Below the pieces are notes generated by a model, which was not told the DNA's origin, searched no databases, and saw nothing but the letters and a program-made list of their open reading frames with translations. From Nitriliruptoraceae bacterium (GTDB lineage: Bacteria > Actinomycetota > Nitriliruptoria > Nitriliruptorales > Nitriliruptoraceae), in assembly GCA_003563915.1 (NCBI GenBank), contig PWTE01000381.1:1-50056 (forward strand): a stretch of DNA of 50,056 bases, read 5' to 3'. Each line of letters opens with the position of its first letter. The stretch's first letter is position 1. Shown in pieces: positions 8,040 to 15,681 of this stretch. The translations under genes were made by a program, and so were the position numbers.

Positions 8040-9905
8040 CTCGGAGTCGAGATCGACGGGGACACGGGACGTGACGTCGCGGCGCAGCGAGCGCTCCTGC
8101 GCCAGCTGGGGGTCGGCCTCGGGGTCCACCGCCTGTACCCGGATGACCCGAACGCCAGCGCCTTCCTCGCGGCGGTCGAGCGGATCCAGGACGCGACACG
8201 CACGGCGCTGAGCTTCGGACCGTTCACGGTCGAGGTCCGATCGGGGTGTTTCATCCTCGATGATCGAGCGCTCGAGGACGAGCCGACGCGGCGGCTGGCG
8301 AGAGCCTGCTACGAACGTCGGATCGAGCACGTGGCGGTCGCTGCACTCCCGTCCCGTGAGGAGCTCGCCGCTTGGTACGAACTGCTCGGTCGTGACCCGC
8401 ACGAGGTCGACGAGGCCGGAGGCATGGAGCCCCTGTCGAGCGCCGCCGGCATCACGTCGATCCGATCCGCGGCTGGTGCTCCGGAACCGGCGACGGGAGA
8501 GGAGGTGGCCGACCACCTGCTCGGTCTGGCGGACTGGGTCGGCACCGTCGCCGAGGAGCCCAGCGCACCGGAGGTCACAGAGCTCGAGCTCGCCGCAGAG
8601 GAGACCGCGGAGCAGCTCTACGAGCGCCTGCGCGAACTCTCCGATCGCATCGGCGCGGATGGCACCGTCCGGTCGACCTTCTTCCGACGGGCAGCCTGGC
8701 TCGTGGACGAGCTCCCGGTGCAGGAACAGGCGAGGTTCGGACGCCTCATCATCGACCGCCTCCAGCAGGACCCGTTCGCGGAGCGCTTCGCCGGACACCT
8801 GAACGACCTCGCGCTGGCGACCCTGATCGTGACCGTCGCTCGTCACGAGCGTCTCGATGCCAGCGACCTCGCTCGCGACGTCGGCCGAACGGCAGAGCGC
8901 CACGGCACCCTGCTACGTCTGGTCGACGCGGTGAGTCAGAGTCTCGCCGATCTGGAGGATGCGCACAGGCTCCGGCGCCATGGCGGGCACGAGCAGGTCG
9001 GCCCCCTGCAGGCGGCCGTCGATCCCGCGGTCCTCTCGAGCGTCAGCGCGGCGATCTCCGAGGAGGACCGCGAGCTCGCCGAGAGCTTCCCGCTGGAGGT
9101 GGAGCAGGGCCGTGCTCTGGCCTTGGTCACGCTCGTCGACGTGTTCCTCGCCGGACCCCGGGAGGAGCAGCTCCCGAGGCTGCTCGAGAACGTCACCCTT
9201 CGGCTCCGCGAGGCGGTGGTCCGCGGGGACGCGGCGCTGGTCGGTGAGGTCATGGCCGCGCTCGAACGCGGCGTGCAGGTCGCCTCGCCGGAGGTCCGCG
9301 CCGCGATCGAGCGGGCGTGGGCGCAGACCCTGACAGGCCAGGTGGTGGCTGACGCGGCGGTCTCGCTGGCTCGGGAGGGATCCCGACTGCAGGCTCGCGT
9401 GCTCGAGCCGTTCGGTGCCGCGGCGATCGGTCCGGTCGTGCGCTCCCTCGGTGAGGACGTCGGCGACGCGATCAAGGAGGAGCTCTCGCACCTGCTCGGA
9501 GAGGTCGCCGAGGGGCACCGCGCGCTGCTGCACGATCAGGTGAGCCGCCAGCGTCCCGACGTGATCGCGCAGCTGCTTCCCGTCGTGGCGCGCGCCGATG
9601 ACCCCTCGGCTCAGGCGTTGCTGGCGAGGTTGGCGTCACGATCCGAACCAGAGCTCCTCCTGGCGGTCGTCGACGTCCTGGAGCGCCAACCGCCGGTCAC
9701 CGCGGCCTCCACGGTCGCCGGGGTGGCGCGGCGAGCCGCAGCACCCGAGGTGCGCCGACGGAGTCTGGAGGTCCTGGCGGGACTCGGCGAGCCGGGACGT
9801 GAGGAGCTGCAGGCGCTCGGAAGCGGCCGGGCTGAGCCGCGGCTGCCCTTCCGCTGGCGATGGACCGCACGACGGCTGCTCCACCGCGCCAGGAGACCCG
9901 GATGA
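8040..9905 (+). CDS. HEAT-like repeat protein with unresolved start
   Basis: The frame is open from 8040 to 9905 (about 621 residues) just after an in-frame TGA at 8037. It contains no ATG, GTG or TTG before GTG 8331. The stretch before 8331 is clearly coding: it carries LLRQLGVGLGVHRLYP and LARACYERRIEHVAV, which align with the start of the next protein. The extent is therefore given from 8040. The N-terminal 130 residues form a module shared with the HD-GYP neighbour. The rest is almost all helical, with repeated LL..V..R.DDP..QALL-type units resembling HEAT repeats. There are no transmembrane helices. It probably is a scaffold or interaction partner for its two neighbours. It overlaps the next gene by ATGA. 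A CTG at 8010 with GAGGAGG upstream would read only nine codons to the TGA. Confidence 0.7.
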   Translation, partial: LGVEIDGDTGRDVAAQRALLRQLGVGLGVHRLYPDDPNASAFLAAVERIQDATRTALSFGPFTVEVRSGCFILDDRALEDEPTRRLARACYERRIEHVAVAALPSREELAAWYELLGRDPHEVDEAGGMEPLSSAAGITSIRSAAGAPEPATGEEVADHLLGLADWVGTVAEEPSAPEVTELELAAEETAEQLYERLRELSDRIGADGTVRSTFFRRAAWLVDELPVQEQARFGRLIIDRLQQDPFAERFAGHLNDLALATLIVTVARHERLDASDLARDVGRTAERHGTLLRLVDAVSQSLADLEDAHRLRRHGGHEQVGPLQAAVDPAVLSSVSAAISEEDRELAESFPLEVEQGRALALVTLVDVFLAGPREEQLPRLLENVTLRLREAVVRGDAALVGEVMAALERGVQVASPEVRAAIERAWAQTLTGQVVADAAVSLAREGSRLQARVLEPFGAAAIGPVVRSLGEDVGDAIKEELSHLLGEVAEGHRALLHDQVSRQRPDVIAQLLPVVARADDPSAQALLARLASRSEPELLLAVVDVLERQPPVTAASTVAGVARRAAAPEVRRRSLEVLAGLGEPGREELQALGSGRAEPRLPFRWRWTARRLLHRARRPG

Positions 9906-11428
9906 GCCGCGAGGAGGAACGTCAGGAGCTGGCGGGGGACCTGCTCCGCGAACTGTCGAAGGCCCGGCAGTCGGCCCTGCTCTACCCCTTCGGGCATCCC
10001 GAACGACGCGTGCTCGGGCAGGGTCTGTTGGAGCGCGCCCGCGCGCTCCAGGACCGGACGGATACGGGCAACCCGTCGGTGTTCGTCGACCGTGGCGGCT
10101 TCTACCTGGGACCGATCCTGTTGCCCCGCGAGTCGCTGTCCCTGGGACGGCTCGCGGAGGACCTGGAGCGCGCCGGGGTCGAGTCGCTGACGCTGACCCC
10201 AGGGCTCGCAGCCGAGGACTTCGATCACCTGTTGACCCTGCTGGGCGGGGAGCCCGTACCCGAGGAGGACCTCGGCGGGGTACGCGTCAACGTCGTGCGA
10301 CCGCTGCACCGAGACGAGCAGGACTGGGAACACCGGCTCACGGAGCTCCGACGTGCCTACGCGAGCGGCGTGACCACGCTGCGCACGGCATCGGCGCGGG
10401 TCGCGGCGGGCGAGCCCGTGGATCTCGAGAGTGCCTCGGCGGTCGTCGAGCGCCTCCACGACGAGGTCGAACACGACCCTGGGTACGGCTTGCTGCTCAG
10501 CGCGGTCAAGTCCTACGACGAGTACACCTACTTCCACATGGTCAACGTCTGCCTGCTGTCGGTGGCGTTGGGACAGCTGATCGGCCTGCGTCGTGACCAG
10601 GTGATGGTGCTGGGCCTCGGCGGGCTGTTGCACGACATCGGCAAGGTCTTCGTGCCGCAGGACGTGCTGAGCGGCACCGGGCGGTTGGACGAGGAGGGCT
10701 GGCGACTGGTGCAACGCCATCCGGTCGACGGCGCCGGCCTGCTCCTCTCTACCGGGGAGGGCCTCTACCACCCGGCAGCCGCCATCCTGCTCGAGCACCA
10801 TGCGGCCTACGACCTTTCGGGCTACCCGAGGTTGCACGACCACCACCCGTCGCTGCCGAGTCGGTTGGTCTCGGTCGCCGACAGTTTCGATGCGGTGACC
10901 AGCCAGCGCTCCTACCGGGACCCCCTCGATCGGCACGGCGCGCTCGAACTGCTCGCGTCGGCTGCCGGCCACGGGCTCGACCCCCGCGCCGTCGCAGCCT
11001 TCCAGCGCCTCCTCGGCCGGTATCCGGTCGGGTCGCTCGTCCGTCTCACCTCCGACGAGGTGGCCGTCGTGGTGCGGCAGCGGGCGACCGCGCCCGACCG
11101 GCCGACCGTCCTGGTGCTGCTCGATCACACCGGCACCCCGACGGAGGTGGAGGAACGGGACCTGGACGAGGAACCCGAACGTACGCCCAAGGTCGCCGAG
11201 CGGATCGACCCCGAGGTGGTGGGTATCGACCTGGCACGGTTCGTCGTCAGTGGCCAGCTCCACGAGCTACGCCCCGTCCGGCCACGTCCTGGGGGTCTGG
11301 TGCACGAACCCGCGCCAGGCGAGCACGCCCCTCGTGGGTACGTCGACACCCACGCCGAAGGGCAGGGGCACCACGAGCATCTGGATGGTGACCCCGATCC
11401 CGACGTCGCCCCACCGATCGAGGACTGA
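9902..11428 (+). CDS. HD-GYP domain protein with degenerate GYP motif
   Basis: A 508-residue protein. ATG 9902 overlaps the previous stop (ATGA), so translation is coupled. Residues 1-150 form the module shared with the upstream gene (ALLYPFGHP, FVDRGGFYLGP, RAGVESLTL). Residues about 200-385 are an HD-GYP domain: YFHMVNVC, GLLHDIGKVFVP, QRHPVDGAGLL, HHAAYDLSGYP and VADSFDAVTSQRSYR. HD-GYP proteins hydrolyse cyclic di-GMP with a two- or three-metal centre. The usual HHE...DGxGYP is altered here: the Glu is Ala and DG is DL, so activity or metal number may differ. The tail is acidic and disordered. No membrane helix or receiver domain is seen; the shared module may be the input. Confidence 0.87.
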   Translation: MSREEERQELAGDLLRELSKARQSALLYPFGHPERRVLGQGLLERARALQDRTDTGNPSVFVDRGGFYLGPILLPRESLSLGRLAEDLERAGVESLTLTPGLAAEDFDHLLTLLGGEPVPEEDLGGVRVNVVRPLHRDEQDWEHRLTELRRAYASGVTTLRTASARVAAGEPVDLESASAVVERLHDEVEHDPGYGLLLSAVKSYDEYTYFHMVNVCLLSVALGQLIGLRRDQVMVLGLGGLLHDIGKVFVPQDVLSGTGRLDEEGWRLVQRHPVDGAGLLLSTGEGLYHPAAAILLEHHAAYDLSGYPRLHDHHPSLPSRLVSVADSFDAVTSQRSYRDPLDRHGALELLASAAGHGLDPRAVAAFQRLLGRYPVGSLVRLTSDEVAVVVRQRATAPDRPTVLVLLDHTGTPTEVEERDLDEEPERTPKVAERIDPEVVGIDLARFVVSGQLHELRPVRPRPGGLVHEPAPGEHAPRGYVDTHAEGQGHHEHLDGDPDPDVAPPIED

Positions 11429-11451
11429 GCGGCGGCTGCCCGCCGGTCCAG

Positions 11452-11457
11452 TAGCGT
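11452..11457 (+). promoter_or_regulatory. Candidate -10 hexamer TAGCGT
   Basis: TAGCGT in the gap after the HD-GYP gene, 63 nt before ATG 11521. It is the only such hexamer in this gap. Confidence 0.3.
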
Positions 11458-11520
11458 CACGCCTCCGAGGTGCGCATCGTCCGCGGACGCCCATCCCCGC
11501 ACCCGTCACGAGGAGCTGCG

Positions 11521-12069
11521 ATGAGCCTGACGGTCCTGGGCATCACCGGGAGCCTGCGGAAGGGCTCCTACAACACCGCGCTGCTGCGGGCCTGTCAGGA
11601 GCTGGCCCCGGACGACGTCGAGGTGGAGATCCACCGCCTGTCCGAGATCCCGCTGTACGACCGCGATGTCGAGGTTCAGGGGTTCCCCGAACCGGTCGCC
11701 GCCCTCCGGACGGCGATCGCCGAGGCAGACGGCCTGCTCCTCGCGGCCCCGGAGTACAACCACTCGGTGTCGGGTGTCCTCAAGAACGCCATCGACTGGG
11801 CGTCGCGAGGCAAGGACTCGCCCCTGGACCACAAGCCCACGGCGCTGATCAGTGCGGCGGGAGGAAGCGGCGGCAAGCACGCGCAGGACCATCTCAGGCA
11901 GGCCCTGGGTCACAACCGGGTCCGGGTCCTGGAACCGGCGGTGGGGATCGCGCGGGCCTGGGACCACGTCGAGGACGGGGTCCTCGTGACCGACGAGCAC
12001 CGTCGCGCCCTGCAGGCGCTGCTGGTGGCCCTCCGTGCCGAGATCCTCGGGGCGACGGTGGACGACTGA
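11521..12069 (+). CDS. NAD(P)H-dependent FMN reductase
   Basis: A 182-residue flavodoxin-fold protein of the NADPH-dependent FMN reductase family. This family reduces free flavin, quinones, azo dyes or chromate. It starts at ATG 11521 with GAGGAG upstream. The phosphate-binding loop ITGSLRKGSYN (residues 7-17) binds FMN phosphate; APEYNHSVSGVLKNAIDW and the glycine loop AAGGSGGKH complete the flavin site. Length is typical (about 180). It stands alone between the HD-GYP gene and the lipoprotein. The true electron acceptor cannot be told from sequence. Confidence 0.9.
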   Translation: MSLTVLGITGSLRKGSYNTALLRACQELAPDDVEVEIHRLSEIPLYDRDVEVQGFPEPVAALRTAIAEADGLLLAAPEYNHSVSGVLKNAIDWASRGKDSPLDHKPTALISAAGGSGGKHAQDHLRQALGHNRVRVLEPAVGIARAWDHVEDGVLVTDEHRRALQALLVALRAEILGATVDD

Positions 12070-12149
12070 GAAGCGGGGCCGACATCCGGACGGGGGACGT
12101 TCGACGGGGCTCCTTCGTCGGGTCGGGGCCCGATGCGCAGGCGTCAGGT

Positions 12150-12161
12150 CGTGGTACCACG
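12150..12161. repeat. 12-bp perfect palindrome upstream of lipoprotein gene
   Basis: CGTGGTACCACG is a perfect palindrome whose last base lies 35 nt upstream of the TTG start at 12197. It could be an operator or a symmetrical -10 region (TACCAC on both strands). No regulator is identified. Confidence 0.35.
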
Positions 12162-12196
12162 GGACACACGACGAGACCTCTGGAGGCGGTATCTCC

Positions 12197-12892
12197 TTGC
12201 GTGCACGTTCCTACCACCCCGCTGCCGGCCAGCTTGCGCTGGGCGGCGCCGCTCTCGCCCTGATCCTCGGGGCATGTGCTCCCGCGGAGGAAGGTGTGGG
12301 GCTCGAGGAAGCGCCCACCGAACCAGCCGAAGCGCCGGTCGAACCGCCGGAGACCCCAGAGGAGCCGACCGAGGCTCCGGAGGAACCGGCCGAGGAGGGC
12401 CCGAACGACGACGAGGGCGGCGAGCCGACCGGCGATGCCGCGCAGCTCGAAGGAGAGACCACGACCGGTCCCGCCAGCGCGGACGGTGAGTTCGGTGTGC
12501 TCGCGGTGACCGACGTCCGGACCGCGACCCACGACGGGTTCGACCGGGTCGTGTTCCAGCTGGAAGGCGAGGGGATCGTCGGCTGGGATGTGCGCTACGT
12601 CGACGAGGCCACCTCGCAGGGCTCCGGCCAGCCGATCGAGGTCGCCGGTGACGCGATCCTCGCGGTGTCGCTGTCCAACCTGACCCTGCCCCCTGAGCTG
12701 CCCGACGACATCGTGCGCTGGGACGAAGGTCGGCTCGAGGGCACCGGTGTGGTCGTGCAGGAGGTCGTCGAGGACACGATCTTCGAGGGGATCCAGAGCT
12801 TCTTCGTCGGCCTCGACGCTGAGCGGGCGTTCCTGATCGAGCGCTTCGAGGATCCGCAACGCGTCGTCATCGACCTCCCGCACGACGGCTGA
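12197..12892 (+). CDS. AMIN-like domain lipoprotein
   Basis: A 231-residue exported lipoprotein. TTG 12197 is chosen: GGAGG lies about 10 nt upstream, and it gives a proper signal peptide (LALGGAALALILGAC) with lipobox LGAC and the lipidated Cys near residue 27. A 60-residue Pro/Glu/Ala linker with EEP-type repeats follows, then a domain of about 135 residues: VTDVRTATHDGFDRVVFQLEG, VRYVDEAT, IFEGIQSFFVGLD and RVVIDLPH. That order is the actinobacterial AMIN-like domain seen in many lipoproteins. The role is probably envelope-associated; its ligand is not known. Confidence 0.8.
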   Translation: MRARSYHPAAGQLALGGAALALILGACAPAEEGVGLEEAPTEPAEAPVEPPETPEEPTEAPEEPAEEGPNDDEGGEPTGDAAQLEGETTTGPASADGEFGVLAVTDVRTATHDGFDRVVFQLEGEGIVGWDVRYVDEATSQGSGQPIEVAGDAILAVSLSNLTLPPELPDDIVRWDEGRLEGTGVVVQEVVEDTIFEGIQSFFVGLDAERAFLIERFEDPQRVVIDLPHDG

Positions 12893-12981
12893 AGCTCACG
12901 GCTGAAGCTCACGGATGAGCTCGGGGTGTCCCCACCGGTCCGTGGGGGCACCACCTGATGGTCGGTCTCCGTCCGCCAGCC

Positions 12982-12987
12982 TACGGT
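12982..12987 (+). promoter_or_regulatory. Candidate -10 hexamer TACGGT
   Basis: TACGGT lies 43 nt upstream of the acyltransferase ATG at 13031, in a 138-nt gap that otherwise shows nothing distinct beyond a short direct repeat of GGCTGAAGCTCACGG at the end of the preceding gene. Confidence 0.35.
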
Positions 12988-13030
12988 TCACCGCACGACA
13001 CGTGCCGGAACGGTCGGGAGACGGACGAGG

Positions 13031-14449
13031 ATGAGCCAGCTGCGACTGACCGCGGACGAGATCGCGGCGCGTACTCCTGACGGACGTAACCGCTACGCCG
13101 ATGCGCTGCGGTTGCTCTCGATCGTCGTCGTGGTGTACGGACACTGGCTCCTGGCGGTGATCACGGTCCGCGACGGGCAGCTCGATGCGGTGAACCTGCT
13201 CGCGGTCGAGCCCTGGACCCACTGGCTGACCTGGATCTTCCAGGTCATGCCGTTGTTCTTCTTCGTCGGTGGCTACGCGAACGCCGCGGCGTACCGGTCC
13301 GCTCGCCGCAAGGGGGTCTCGTGGGCCGACTGGGTCCGGGGACGCGCTCGTCGCCTGTTGCGTCCGGTCGTCCCTCTGGTGGTCCTGTGGATCCCGGTGG
13401 CGGGTGCGTTGGCGGTGCTCGGGGTGTCCCGTAACCTGCTGCAGTTCGCCACCCAGGTCGCGATCGTGCCGGTGTGGTTCCTCGCCGCGTACCTGGTCAT
13501 CTGTACGGTGGTGCCGGTGACCTACGGGTTGCACGAGCGGTGGGGGCCCGCTGCCCTCGGGGTGTTGGTCGGGCTGGCTCTCGTCGCGGATCTGCTCCAC
13601 CTGGCCGGGGTCCCCGCTATCGGGTGGACCAACTTCCTCTGGGTCTGGGGAGCGGTCCACCAGGCTGGGTACCTGTGGCATGACAGCGACCGTGCCACGT
13701 CGGGGGAGCCGGACGTCCGGTCGCTCCTCCCTCGGACCGCGTCCTCCGCACTGGCCCTGGCGCTCCTCGGTTACGGGGTACTCGTCGTGCTCACACAGGT
13801 GCTCGGGTACCCGGTCTCGATGGTCGGCGTCGATGGCGCGACCCGGAGCAACAACTCCCCGCCGTCGATCGCCCTGCTCGCGCTCGCGACCGGACAGGTC
13901 GGGCTCGCGCTGGCGTTCCGCGGACCGGCGGAACGGCTCCTCGATCGTCCGAAGGTCTGGGGGACCGTGGTCGTGACCGGATCGTTCACGATGACCCTGT
14001 ACCTGTGGCACATGACGGCCATGGTGGCGGTCGCGGCGGCCCTGATCCCGACCGGCGTGTGGCCGACGCGGGAGACGATCGATGCCACGTGGTGGTGGCA
14101 ACGCCCCCTGTGGTGGCTCGCCTGCACCGTGGTGGTGGCGCTCCTGCTGCCGCTGTTCGGGCGGTACGAGCACGCCGGGGCGCCCCGTTCCCGACCGTCC
14201 CGTATCCGCGCGACGATCGGGGTGTCGATGACGACGGCAGGCCTGGGTCTGCTGGTGTTCGGGGGCCTGCATCGACCGGGGACCGCGACCGGTATCCCGT
14301 GGGTGCCGCTCGGCATGGTCGTGGTCGGGTTCGGTGCCCTGGGTGTGCTCCGCAAGCCGCAGCGTCCCGATCGGCTGCCACCTCCCGGCGGCGCAGCTGA
14401 GCCCGCCGAGGTAGCTCCGCTCGAGTCCGACGACGCGGGGGCTCCCTGA
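13031..14449 (+). CDS. Acyltransferase 3 family membrane protein
   Basis: A 472-residue polytopic protein starting at ATG 13031 (GACGAGG upstream). About ten to eleven hydrophobic helices are visible. The N-terminus carries RYADALRLLSIVVVVYGHW, with the conserved Arg/His pair of the acyltransferase-3 (OafB/NolL) family, followed by MPLFFFVGGYANAAAYRS and a basic RGRARRLLRPVVP loop. Members acylate sugars or glycolipids of the cell surface. The C-terminal 50 residues are a polar tail. It stands alone and converges on ackA, with only 3 nt between stop codons. The acceptor is unknown. Confidence 0.85.
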   Translation: MSQLRLTADEIAARTPDGRNRYADALRLLSIVVVVYGHWLLAVITVRDGQLDAVNLLAVEPWTHWLTWIFQVMPLFFFVGGYANAAAYRSARRKGVSWADWVRGRARRLLRPVVPLVVLWIPVAGALAVLGVSRNLLQFATQVAIVPVWFLAAYLVICTVVPVTYGLHERWGPAALGVLVGLALVADLLHLAGVPAIGWTNFLWVWGAVHQAGYLWHDSDRATSGEPDVRSLLPRTASSALALALLGYGVLVVLTQVLGYPVSMVGVDGATRSNNSPPSIALLALATGQVGLALAFRGPAERLLDRPKVWGTVVVTGSFTMTLYLWHMTAMVAVAAALIPTGVWPTRETIDATWWWQRPLWWLACTVVVALLLPLFGRYEHAGAPRSRPSRIRATIGVSMTTAGLGLLVFGGLHRPGTATGIPWVPLGMVVVGFGALGVLRKPQRPDRLPPPGGAAEPAEVAPLESDDAGAP

Positions 14450-14452
14450 CCT

Positions 14453-15670
14453 CTACGCCCCGATCGCGGTGAGGCTCTGTGTGGCGATCTCACGCTCCTC
14501 GTCGGTCGCGATCGCCAGCACGGCGACGGGCGCGTCGTCCGGGTGCAGCGCCACGACGCCGTCGGGGGTGGTCCGCACGTCGGCTGCGAGGTTGCGATCG
14601 GGGGCGAGGGACACGCCGAGCAGCCCGAGTCCCTCGACCACCCGTGCCCGCATCGTGGGAGAGTTCTCCCCGACCCCGGCGGTGAACACCACCGCATCCA
14701 GCCGACCGAGCGCCGCCGCGTAGGCGCCGACGTACTTGCGTATCCGATAGGCGTAGACGTCGAGTGCGCTCGCCGCCGCCTGGTCACCCTGCTCCGCACG
14801 CTCCTCGATGACCCGTAGGTCGTTGTCGCCACAGAGACCGAGGAGTCCGCTGCGGCGGTTGAGCAGCTCGTCGACCTCGTCGAGCCCCATCCCGGCCTGT
14901 CGGACCAGGTGGAAGATCACCGCGGGGTCGATATCGCCGGACCGTGACCCCATCACCAGTCCCTCGAGCGGTGAGAGCCCCATCGAGGTGTCGATGCTGT
15001 GCCCGGCGTCGATCGCGGCGGCCGATGCGCCGTTGCCCAGGTGCAGGGTCACCAGCCCGAGGTCGTCGCGGCCGAGGTGGTCTGCAGCTCGCCGTGCGAC
15101 GTACGCGTGTGAGGTCCCGTGGAAGCCGTAGCGGCGGATCCCGTGCGTCTGCGCCACCTCGTCGTCGATCGCGTAGCGGTAGGCCCGGGTCGGGAGGGTG
15201 GCGTGGAAGGCCGTGTCGAACACCGCGACCTGTGGCACGTCGGGTCGCAGGGCCGTGGCCACCTCGATGCCCGTGAGGTTGGCGGGGTTGTGCAGGGGCG
15301 CGAGCGGGATCTGGGCCCGGATCCGCTCGACGACGCGCTCGTCGATCACCGTGGGCGCGACGAACTCCTCGCCGCCGTGGACGACGCGGTGCCCGATCGC
15401 GACCAGCTCCGTGAGGACCCCGGCGCCCTCGAGCGTCGCGACCAGGGTCGCGAAGCCGTCGGCATGGTCCGTGACCCGTTGCTCGTCGACCAGCTCTTCG
15501 ACGTCACCGTCGCGGTGGATCCGCGACGTGGTGCGGCTGGCGGTCTCACCGATCCGTTCGATCGTTCCGGTCGCGCGTTCGGTCAGGGTCGGGGTGTCGC
15601 CGCCGCGGTCCGCGTCGAACAGCCGGTACTTGATCGAGGAGCTGCCGGAGTTGAGGACCAGGATCTGCAT
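14453..15670 (-). CDS. ackA: Acetate kinase
   Basis: A 405-residue enzyme converting acetyl phosphate and ADP to acetate and ATP, or the reverse. ATG 15670 is preferred: GGAG sits 8 nt upstream and it gives the standard N-terminus MQILVLNSGSSSIKY. ATG 15685, overlapping the pta stop as ATGA, is in frame and would add five residues. Family motifs are all present: VVHGG, FDTAFH, RRYGFHGTSHAYV, LHLGNGASAAAID and SMGLSPLEGLVMGSRSGD. It lies directly downstream of pta, forming the classical Pta-AckA overflow and acetate-assimilation pathway. Confidence 0.97.
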   Translation of the reverse strand: MQILVLNSGSSSIKYRLFDADRGGDTPTLTERATGTIERIGETASRTTSRIHRDGDVEELVDEQRVTDHADGFATLVATLEGAGVLTELVAIGHRVVHGGEEFVAPTVIDERVVERIRAQIPLAPLHNPANLTGIEVATALRPDVPQVAVFDTAFHATLPTRAYRYAIDDEVAQTHGIRRYGFHGTSHAYVARRAADHLGRDDLGLVTLHLGNGASAAAIDAGHSIDTSMGLSPLEGLVMGSRSGDIDPAVIFHLVRQAGMGLDEVDELLNRRSGLLGLCGDNDLRVIEERAEQGDQAAASALDVYAYRIRKYVGAYAAALGRLDAVVFTAGVGENSPTMRARVVEGLGLLGVSLAPDRNLAADVRTTPDGVVALHPDDAPVAVLAIATDEEREIATQSLTAIGA

Positions 15671-15681
15671 CGCCGTCTCCG

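Noticed and set aside
12896-14272. 458-codon minus-strand frame opposite the acyltransferase
   Set aside because: The product is full of Arg, His and Pro with no fold signature, while the plus-strand frame is a clear ten-helix acyltransferase.
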